This document shows positions 1 to 6,301 of a stretch of DNA of 15,691 nt, piece by piece. The DNA lies in the NCBI GenBank assembly GCA_002887195.1, contig PJAB01001287.1, forward strand, positions 1-15,691, in the 5' to 3' direction. The position numbers were made by a program, and so were the translations under genes. This DNA is from Chrysochromulina parva (lineage: Eukaryota; Haptophyta; Prymnesiales; Chrysochromulinaceae). Each line of letters starts with the position of its first letter. Positions within the stretch are counted from its first letter, which is position 1. A model generated the notes under the pieces. The model did no database searches. It was not told where the DNA came from and saw nothing but the letters and a program-made list of their open reading frames with translations.

Positions 1-330
1 AAGATACATTTTGGGATACACATGAGATACATTACGATACATGTATCTTGGGCGCTTCCTTGGTGTCACACTGGATACATGTCAGGATACATCAGGATAC
101 GTGTATCTTGGACTCTTCATGCGGGATACATGCGGGATACATGCGGGATACATATCTCGGGGGTTGGGGGAATGTTGATGCCATCATCATAGCCAAAGTG
201 ACAGATACAAATGTATCTTGATGTATCTTGATGTATCTTGATGTATCTTGATGTATCTTGATGTATCTTGAAAGGACACATCGAAATACATGCAAGATAC
301 ATGCAGGATACATGCAGGATACATCAGGAT
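1..330. repeat. GATACAT/ATGTATC minisatellite in both orientations
   Basis: This stretch is built largely from the heptamer GATACAT and its reverse complement ATGTATC. Copies at about 1-160 and 295-330 mostly read GATACAT, at spacings near 10-13 nt (for example GGGATACATGC three times around 122-155). The central block at 211-270 reads ATGTATC. Palindromic junctions occur where the orientations meet, such as GATACATGTATC at 36-47 and GATACGTGTATC at 96-107. These two junctions are 60 bp apart and are followed by similar text (TCTTGG then a CTTC motif), which suggests a 60-bp higher-order duplication. The mixed orientations could pair into hairpins. The array may continue beyond the left edge. 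I see no coding function: the frames across it only translate the repeat. Confidence 0.85.
211..270. repeat. Six perfect tandem copies of a 10-bp unit
   Basis: The unit ATGTATCTTG is repeated six times without a mismatch. Perfect identity in the core, against degenerate flanks, suggests recent expansion by slippage or unequal exchange. The 10-bp period is not a multiple of three, so it reads through all frames and is unlikely to be coding. Confidence 0.95.
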
Positions 331-335
331 ACGTA

Positions 336-376
336 TTGTATAGGAAACTCCCCCCAATTTGTATAGGAAACCCCCC
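336..376. repeat. Direct repeat ending in a C-run
   Basis: Two copies of TTGTATAGGAAAC followed by a run of C (the first with an extra T) start at 336 and 359, 23 bp apart. They border the right side of the minisatellite. No function is visible. Confidence 0.75.
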
Positions 377-408
377 GTCACCTGATCTGGGTTAGGGGTT
401 TCGAGCCG

Positions 409-416
409 TACCGGTA
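409..416. promoter_or_regulatory. TACCGGTA palindrome, copy 1
   Basis: This 8-bp perfect palindrome also occurs at 763-770 and 11957-11964. I found it nowhere else in the window, and all three copies lie outside genes. This copy is about 440 bp upstream of the EF-hand gene. A role as a binding site is inference only. Confidence 0.25.
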
Positions 417-430
417 AGACACCGGGGGGA

Positions 431-484
431 GCCGGGACACACACGGCGACACGGGACACACACGGGACACACACGGGACACGCG
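431..484. repeat. Imperfect GGGACACAC tandem array
   Basis: Four or so copies of a unit of roughly 11-13 bp resembling CGGGACACACA run through this stretch and lead into the left arm of the inverted repeat at 463-531. The complementary CCCGTGTGT motif recurs at 694-717 in the right arm, so the array is part of what makes the two arms pair. Confidence 0.7.
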
Positions 485-531
485 GGCGCACAAAGGCACA
501 CGGACCACGCAGACGAACCTCACAACCATCC
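463..531 (+). repeat. Left arm of a 69-bp inverted repeat
   Basis: Aligned by eye, the reverse complement of 660-728 matches this arm over 69 positions without gaps, with 8 mismatches (61/69). The inner 15 bp, AGACGAACCTCACAA at 511-525, are perfect. The arms are separated by a 128-nt GC-rich spacer (532-659). The whole unit could form a long hairpin, either as a foldback or MITE-like element or as transcribed RNA. No target-site duplication is obvious and there is no transposase gene. Confidence 0.85.
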
Positions 532-659
532 AAACCCACCAACAACACACATCCCGCACGTCAGCGCGACGACCGAAGCCGCGGCCGACTCAACAGCCAC
601 AGGCCCGGAGCCGACCGCTCCCCGCGGCCGGCTCAGTACAGACGTACAGTATACATCTG

Positions 660-728
660 GGATGCTTGTGAGGTTCGTCTGTGTGATACGTGTGCCCGTG
701 TGCGCCCGTGTGTCCCGTGTGTTTCCCG
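660..728 (-). repeat. Right arm of the 69-bp inverted repeat
   Basis: This is the partner of 463-531, ending about 125 bp before the ATG of the EF-hand gene at 854. It contains TTGTGAGGTTCGTCT (668-682), the exact complement of the left arm's inner end, followed by GTGTGCCCGTG-like units. It lies close enough to the gene to be promoter or 5' leader sequence. Confidence 0.85.
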
Positions 729-762
729 GGTGAAAAGAAACCGGGGGGGCCGTGACACATTT

Positions 763-770
763 TACCGGTA
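763..770. promoter_or_regulatory. TACCGGTA palindrome, copy 2
   Basis: This copy of the palindrome is 83 bp upstream of the chosen ATG of the EF-hand gene (854), where a proximal promoter or leader element could be. Just downstream, a three-codon reading frame (ATG at 784, stop at 793-795) would act as a tiny upstream ORF if the transcript starts before it. Both points are inference. Confidence 0.25.
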
Positions 771-853
771 CATCCAACAAACGATGCGTGGATGAAACTG
801 CTCCAAAAAGTGAAACGCACTTTGTGGTCTCCTCGAGAGTGCTGGGGGCGGAG

Positions 854-2839
854 ATGGAGTTGGCAACACCGGCAGCGGAAGTGGCGACCGAAGAGCTGCC
901 AAGGACTCCCGAGATGACTGAGGCGCAACAAACGCCGTCAAAGGCGTCGCCGGCGGCTCCAAAAACTCTCGAAGAATGGCAGCGCGAAACACAGCAATAC
1001 CACCACGTCCGCCACCGAAGCACCGAGTCAAACGAATCTGCATCTGAAATGTCGCTTGACAGTCGCTTGAACTTGATGCAGTACTCGTCTCAACGTGGCT
1101 TCATCGTGTGGAATGTGGATCAACGTAAGGTGCAACTGCGGCGGCGGGTCAGTTCGCTGGGAGACGAGGTGCTCAATCGCTGGGAAGAAGAGCGTGGGAA
1201 ATATGAGGAAATGCAACGCGAGCTAGATGTGCTCAAAAGGGAGGAAGAGCTCGAACAACAGCGGCTGCAGCGCGAGCAAGACGAGCTCAAAAGGAAGAAA
1301 GAGCGCCAACGTGAAACACTGAAACGGCACGAAGCCGCGAAAGCTAAGCGCCTGGCCCGTGAAGCCGCTATGGCTGCTGCAAAGGCCGAGTCGGAGCGTG
1401 CGGCCGCTGCGATGGCCGAGGCGGAGGAGCGTCTACAAGGCAGGCTGCGTCTCGCCTTTGAAGATTTCGACACGGACAAGTCTGGCACAATTTCCATGTC
1501 CGAGCTGCAAAATGTCCTTTCAGCCGCGAAGCTTGCGTTGAGCCCCGGGGATCTGGAGACGCTTCTGGGCACCGCCGACACGGACAAAGATGGTGAGATC
1601 AACTTTGACGAGTTCATGAATCAGCTGCAGGAGGAGTTCCACTCGGGAAGGATTGGTGGGCTAATAGACATTGTGGAGGAAGCGAGCGTCACGAACGGCT
1701 GGCTCAACCCGATGGCATGGTTCAAGGTGAAGGCGGAAGGTCAGGGTGTCATTGCGACCGAAGAAGGTCCACCTGCAGCCGACGACGAAGTCCAAGAACC
1801 CGAGGAGGAGGAGGAGGAAGAGGATGAAGAGGAGGAGGCAGGGCCGGTCTCATTCGGCGTTTCATCCGCAGCATCGTCTAGCAGCGAAATGAAGGCCTAT
1901 CGGGTTCGTACTCAAAGGCATATGCTGTCCGAAGCCATCGTCAGAGAGCGCAACTCAATCATGGCGGAGGAGCAGCGCCTGGCTGAGAAAAAGATGGCCA
2001 GATTCAAAGAGAGCCAACAGGACAAGTACAGAGCGTACACCAGGAGTAAGTATCAGATGTTCCAGCAGGCCAAGGTCGATAGGATCGCCAACGCAGAAGC
2101 GCTGGCCGCGGAAAAGCGTGAAGTTGGCGTGCAGATGCGGCTCCAGCTAAAGTCGCAATACCAGGAACTGCAGAACAAGGCCCAGGAGCGCGCCACCCTT
2201 ACGGCCGCTCATACGCTACAAGTGCGTCAGGAGAAAAAGGCCGAGACTGAGAAGAGGCACGAAGAGCATTTGAAGCACGGGCACATGATTGCCCTTGCAG
2301 CCGCCGAGGAGCGCCGAAAGCGGAAGGAAGAGGCTCTCGCAACTGTGCGTAAGCAGACAAAGGCAACGCAGGACTTTGCCGCTAGGGTCAAGCACGAGAC
2401 GCGCCCCGAGGTTCGAGAAGCAACGCGAGACTTCTTCCAAGCGAAACGTGATGCCCTTGCAGAAAAGGAGCGGGCTCTGCAGCAGGAGGGACGGATGATC
2501 CGAGAGCAGGACACCCAGGCCTTCATGGAAAAGATGACCGGGTCAGTGATGGAAACAAAGGAGCTAAGGGGCGCTGGGGTACGTCGTGCACGGGAAAAGA
2601 CCGCGCGCAAGAATCAGCAGGCCGCCGAAGAGGTGCGGCAGCAGCTTAGCGCGGAGAACGAGCGCCGAAAGATGCGCGAGATGGAGCACTCGAGGCAGAT
2701 TGAAGAGAGCCACGCTTCCAAGATGGCTCAGAAGTTCAACCCGAAGGTGCACAGTCCGGACGCTGCTCGTGCGGAGCTGCGACATAGCATCGAGGCGTTG
2801 ACGTTGAACCCGTTTAGCCACATGTATTACGAGTGCTGA
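854..2839 (+). CDS. EF-hand, coiled-coil protein of unknown function
   Basis: The 661-residue product is dominated by charged helix. I chose the ATG at 854 because it is the first in-frame ATG, has G at -3 and G at +4, and the frame upstream opens only with GTG. After a Thr/Ala/Pro-rich start, residues about 110-195 are a Lys/Arg/Glu-rich coiled coil. Two canonical EF-hand loops follow, DTDKSGTISMSE at 206-217 and DTDKDGEINFDE at 242-253, exactly 36 residues apart. Each has Asp at positions 1 and 3, Gly at 6 and Glu at 12, so both should bind Ca2+. An acidic run of Glu/Asp lies near 317-330. The rest, about 355-635, is again coiled coil, and the C-terminus is compact and Tyr-containing. A Ca2+-responsive structural protein, for instance of the flagellum or cytoskeleton, would fit, but I recognise no specific family. 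No transmembrane segment or signal peptide is visible. Confidence 0.85.
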   Translation: MELATPAAEVATEELPRTPEMTEAQQTPSKASPAAPKTLEEWQRETQQYHHVRHRSTESNESASEMSLDSRLNLMQYSSQRGFIVWNVDQRKVQLRRRVSSLGDEVLNRWEEERGKYEEMQRELDVLKREEELEQQRLQREQDELKRKKERQRETLKRHEAAKAKRLAREAAMAAAKAESERAAAAMAEAEERLQGRLRLAFEDFDTDKSGTISMSELQNVLSAAKLALSPGDLETLLGTADTDKDGEINFDEFMNQLQEEFHSGRIGGLIDIVEEASVTNGWLNPMAWFKVKAEGQGVIATEEGPPAADDEVQEPEEEEEEEDEEEEAGPVSFGVSSAASSSSEMKAYRVRTQRHMLSEAIVRERNSIMAEEQRLAEKKMARFKESQQDKYRAYTRSKYQMFQQAKVDRIANAEALAAEKREVGVQMRLQLKSQYQELQNKAQERATLTAAHTLQVRQEKKAETEKRHEEHLKHGHMIALAAAEERRKRKEEALATVRKQTKATQDFAARVKHETRPEVREATRDFFQAKRDALAEKERALQQEGRMIREQDTQAFMEKMTGSVMETKELRGAGVRRAREKTARKNQQAAEEVRQQLSAENERRKMREMEHSRQIEESHASKMAQKFNPKVHSPDAARAELRHSIEALTLNPFSHMYYEC

Positions 2840-2934
2840 TGTGAGCGTATTTTGAAACCCAATCACTGCATGATGTCCCATGAGCCATACGCGTGTGTAG
2901 CAAGCAAGCAAGCTTATTAGTCGAAACGACACAA

Positions 2935-2950
2935 GTACCCGGTACTGTAC
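2935..2950. promoter_or_regulatory. GTACCCGGTAC inverted motif upstream of the peptidase gene
   Basis: GTACCCGGTAC at 2935-2945 is an interrupted palindrome with 5-bp arms and a central C. The overlapping 12-mer CCGGTACTGTAC (2939-2950) is the exact reverse complement of GTACAGTACCGG at 11951-11962, upstream of the glycosyltransferase gene. It lies about 105 bp before the ATG at 3056. A shared transcription-factor site is possible. A chance match between two intergenic regions of this size cannot be excluded. Confidence 0.3.
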
Positions 2951-2986
2951 CTAATCTTGCTTGTTAAACCAAACTTGAAGTTTCTC

Positions 2987-2998
2987 GTTCACGTGAAC
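2987..2998. promoter_or_regulatory. 12-bp palindrome with CACGTG core
   Basis: GTTCACGTGAAC is a perfect 12-bp palindrome centred on the CACGTG E-box/G-box core that bHLH and bZIP proteins bind in plants and animals. It lies 57 bp upstream of the peptidase ATG at 3056, a plausible proximal promoter or leader position. Whether it acts as a binding site is inference. Confidence 0.35.
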
Positions 2999-3055
2999 AT
3001 CCATTTCTGTGTGGGCTCCCGCTGGCGCCCTGTGGCGGGCGAGGAGCCTCGCGGG

Positions 3056-5782
3056 ATGTTCGCGGGCAGACGGCTTGGCCGCATCGCCCTTGGCTGTATG
3101 CCTGGTGCGCTGCTGTGCACGAGTCGTACCATCCACTGCAAATCATCACAGGAACAGCCAGGTTACGCAATTCCGCCCGAGACCATCACCGCGCTTGTGG
3201 ATTACAAGCCGATTCCGTCTGTCTCCGTGCAGCCTCGCATTCAAGAGCACTTACTGTACTGCCACTACCAACCGACGCTTTCGCTCGAGGACGTCAGCTG
3301 CCCGACCCTCAGGCTTGCCGGTGCAAGCTTCAACCCTTGCACACTTAACTCGCACGGCACGAATGGAGTCAACCTGTACTACACTGCCTTTGAGCTGCAG
3401 AGCCTCGCGACCAGAGAGAAGAGGATGGTCACCGGTCTCCCCGAAGGCGCCCGCATGGAGCACCTTGCCTGGAGCCCCGATGGGCAGAAGCTGGCATTCA
3501 GCCTGCGCACATCTGAGGTCGGCGACGACTCCGCGTGCCGGCTCTGGATCATGGACGTCGCAAGTGCGAAGGCAGCGCCGGTCTGGCCAGAGCAGCGCCT
3601 CAACTCCGTCTTAGGCTCGGGTATCAGTTGGCTACCCGATTCGATGTCGCTCATCATCAAGCGCCCCGTCGGCACGCGTGCCAATGCGCCCGCACCGACC
3701 ACGCTCCCGTCGTCGCCTTCTGTCCAGCAGTGCTCTGCTGGTGGTTCAAAATCGGCGGTTCGTACGTATCCCAACCTGTTGACTTCCGAGCAGGACGCCG
3801 AGATGTTTCGTCACTACGCGACGGTTCAGCTTGTGCTCCTCGAGCTCACCAGCTTGGACGGCAAACCCCATGCCCATGAGTGCTCCCTCGGCTCTCCTGC
3901 CATCTATTACTCTGTCGACCCGTCGCCGGACGGCACGCACGCCCTCACTTCCCGTCTGAGGCCAGACAAGCTGAGTTTTGCAGTGCCGTGGTCACGCTTC
4001 GGACGCATGATCGAGGTGCGGCCTCTTGTACCGCGGCTGCACGGCGGTGGCGAGGCGACGGCGAGCAACAAAAGTGTGGTGTTGCAGGCGACGGACGCGC
4101 TTGAGTCCATGCCGATTGGACACGACGCCTGCCGGCCTGGCCTTCGAGGCTTCGGATGGAGAGCCGACCAGGCGTGCATGCTGCAATACTGTGAGGCTCT
4201 AGACGGTGGCGATCCCAAGGCGAAGGTGGACTTTCGTGATCGTGTCCTTCTGCTGGCGGCCCCATTTGAGGGGCCGCCGGAGGAGCTCATGCGCACCAAG
4301 ACTCGTTTCCAATCGATCCGGTGGGCCTCGGATGGCTCTGCGCTGCTGTGGGAGCGTTGGTACCACGATCGGCGCACAACGATCTCCCGCATCTCGTGCC
4401 GGGGAGACGTGACCTCGCCCTACATGGAGTACGACTTCAGTGATGCGTATGAGCATCCCGGCACACCGCTCCTCGAGCCTGGTCCACACGGGCGCAACGT
4501 TCTGCGGCTGCATAAGGTCCACACGGCATCTGATGCTCGCGGTGGGGACGGAGATGGGGCCTGCCTTATTTGGGAGGGTTCCGGCGCGTCTGAAGAGGGG
4601 CTCCGCCCCTTTTTGGACACGCGCCGTGTGGTCGACGGCACCAAATTGCGCCGGTTGTGGCGAGGGGCGGCTGGCTGCTACGACGAGCCCTATGTCGTGC
4701 TCCACTCGCACGCAGCCAAGCTTGCGGGGGCGTCGGCGGTAGTGGGGGATGATGCTGGAGGTGGGGAGGAGCTTTTGCTCTTGGTCACGCAACGGCAGAC
4801 GCAATCGCAGCCTCCACAGATGCTCCTCAAGGCTGTGGATGAGGCCTCGAGTGCGAGCGCGAATGCGGATGCGAAGACGGACGAGTCGCGATTGCTCGCG
4901 ACCCTCTCTGAGCCGACTCACCCTCAGCCTGGGCTTATAGGCATCCGCAAGTCCCTGATCACGTACGAGCGATCAGACGGCGTGCCGCTCTCCGGCAACC
5001 TCTACCTGCCCGCCGGGTACGATGCCGAGAAGGACGGGCCGCTACCGACAATCCTGTGGGCGTACCCTCGTGAGTACAAGTCGAAGAAGAGCGCCGGGCA
5101 GGTGCGGGGCTCTCCGCACATGTTTACGACCGTCAGTTGGGGGTCGCCTCTGTTCTGGCTCACGAGGGGCTACGCGGTGCTCGATGGGTTTGCCATGCCC
5201 ATCATCGGCGAAGGGCAGAGCCATGAGAATGACTCATACGTGGAGCAGATACAGATGAATGCGAGAGCGGCGGTGCAGGAGCTCCAACGACGTGGAGTCG
5301 CGGACCATCGTCTTGCCATTGGAGGACACTCATACGGCGCGTTCATGACGGCGAACGTCCTCGCGCGCTGCCCCGAGCTCTTCTGCGCAGGCATCGCTCG
5401 GAGCGGCGCGTACAATCGCACGCTCACGCCGTTTGGGTTCCAGTCGGAGGAGCGAAGCTTCTGGGAAGCGGCCGAGACGTACGCGAACATGTCTCCATTT
5501 CATCACGCGGACAAGATCAAAACCCCCTTGCTCATCGTCCATGGCGAGGCTGATCCCAACCCGGGCACATATCCGATGCAGTCCGAACGACTCTTTGCCG
5601 CCATCAAGGGGCTCGGGGGCACTGCGCGCCTCGTGCTCTTACCTAATGAGGGGCACTGGTACCGTGCGAGGGAGAGCATCTTGCATGCACTTGCGGAGCA
5701 GGACGCGTGGCTCGAGAAGCATGTCAAGCATGCGAAGCCACTCAGTCAGGCGGCGCGAGAAGCGCCGACGTCCAAGCTGTGA
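3056..5782 (+). CDS. Glutamyl endopeptidase, CGEP-type S9 serine peptidase, ending in SKL
   Basis: The 908-residue product resembles plant chloroplast glutamyl endopeptidase, a prolyl-oligopeptidase-fold serine peptidase that cleaves after Glu and helps clear peptides in the stroma. From about residue 50 to 620 it has the beta-propeller-like region, including a WSPDG-type blade motif. The alpha/beta-hydrolase domain follows. The nucleophile motif GGHSYGAF places Ser759, HGEADPNPGT places Asp833 and NEGHWY places His867, giving a complete catalytic triad. GIARSGAYNRTLTPFGFQ is a family hallmark. The frame is open further 5' but only from a TTG. The ATG at 3056 has G at -3. It starts an Arg-containing, presequence-like stretch of about 30 residues without a clear ER signal peptide. 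The last three residues are SKL, the canonical PTS1 peroxisomal signal, which is unexpected for this family. The gene converges with VPS54. Confidence 0.9.
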   Translation: MFAGRRLGRIALGCMPGALLCTSRTIHCKSSQEQPGYAIPPETITALVDYKPIPSVSVQPRIQEHLLYCHYQPTLSLEDVSCPTLRLAGASFNPCTLNSHGTNGVNLYYTAFELQSLATREKRMVTGLPEGARMEHLAWSPDGQKLAFSLRTSEVGDDSACRLWIMDVASAKAAPVWPEQRLNSVLGSGISWLPDSMSLIIKRPVGTRANAPAPTTLPSSPSVQQCSAGGSKSAVRTYPNLLTSEQDAEMFRHYATVQLVLLELTSLDGKPHAHECSLGSPAIYYSVDPSPDGTHALTSRLRPDKLSFAVPWSRFGRMIEVRPLVPRLHGGGEATASNKSVVLQATDALESMPIGHDACRPGLRGFGWRADQACMLQYCEALDGGDPKAKVDFRDRVLLLAAPFEGPPEELMRTKTRFQSIRWASDGSALLWERWYHDRRTTISRISCRGDVTSPYMEYDFSDAYEHPGTPLLEPGPHGRNVLRLHKVHTASDARGGDGDGACLIWEGSGASEEGLRPFLDTRRVVDGTKLRRLWRGAAGCYDEPYVVLHSHAAKLAGASAVVGDDAGGGEELLLLVTQRQTQSQPPQMLLKAVDEASSASANADAKTDESRLLATLSEPTHPQPGLIGIRKSLITYERSDGVPLSGNLYLPAGYDAEKDGPLPTILWAYPREYKSKKSAGQVRGSPHMFTTVSWGSPLFWLTRGYAVLDGFAMPIIGEGQSHENDSYVEQIQMNARAAVQELQRRGVADHRLAIGGHSYGAFMTANVLARCPELFCAGIARSGAYNRTLTPFGFQSEERSFWEAAETYANMSPFHHADKIKTPLLIVHGEADPNPGTYPMQSERLFAAIKGLGGTARLVLLPNEGHWYRARESILHALAEQDAWLEKHVKHAKPLSQAAREAPTSKL

Positions 5783-6301
5783 AAATGGTGGTTTATACGC
5801 TTTAGGCCTTTCGTTTTGGTTTTTGTATAGTTCTGCCGCGTCTTGCTCGATAGGATACAACGCTGTCACACTCCCAGTCACATTGACGGATTCTTTCTGA
5901 CTAAGGTCAGGTCGACCGCCGTGACGTTACCCACCAAAAAATGCACGATCATGGTTGCACACAGTTGCACGTCGATGAGCTGCATGAACCATGAAGCTGT
6001 CGAAGACGGGGCAAGCAGACCGGGCCTAGACGGCACAGCGTAAAATATAGTAAGATATAGTCGTCACCTTTGCAGCATGGCCATGGGAGCCATTGGCGAG
6101 AAGGGCATGGGGCTCGCGTGGATCAGCAAATCGGCGCCACCCGGCGGCTCTGTGAGATAGACGATTCAGATTGGCTCCCTCGCGCCTCGCCTAGGGGAAT
6201 GCAGTAGGAGCAGTGGAGCCTAGAGACATGCAGTAGCATCGTAGCTGTTTGGATGAATACGGCTACCGTGATTGTTCCTTGCGCCCCATCTCGTCCGTTC
6301 A
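5783..6301. other. Tail-to-tail intergenic spacer, no gene seen
   Basis: The spacer lies between the stop codons of two converging genes, the peptidase (+) and VPS54 (-), so it should hold both 3' ends. It is less GC-rich than the genes and includes an A/T-rich patch with two ATATAGT copies (about 6044-6061). No clear AATAAA signal, RNA gene or convincing reading frame is visible. The longest ATG-initiated frame I noticed in it is only 30 codons. Confidence 0.6.

Noticed and set aside
211..270. CRISPR array
   Set aside because: The units are 10 bp with no spacers and the genome is eukaryotic, so this is a tandem repeat.
391..400. TTAGGG-like sequence (GTTAGGGGTT) near the left satellite
   Set aside because: There is a single copy with no tandem array, so there is no support for a telomere.
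380..420. tRNA-like B-box resemblance on the minus strand (GGCTCGAAACCCC)
   Set aside because: No T-stem, anticodon arm or acceptor pairing could be drawn around it.
187..501. Reading frames across the left repeats
   Set aside because: They simply translate the minisatellite (repeated RYIKIHQDT- or VCVP-like strings) and show no protein features.
4199..4921. 240-codon minus-strand frame inside the peptidase gene
   Set aside because: It is Arg/Leu/Pro-rich without a domain and antisense to a well-supported gene, so it is a composition artefact.
5951..6043. Short frame in the convergent spacer
   Set aside because: It is only 30 codons from its ATG, with no motif, in the expected 3' UTR zone.
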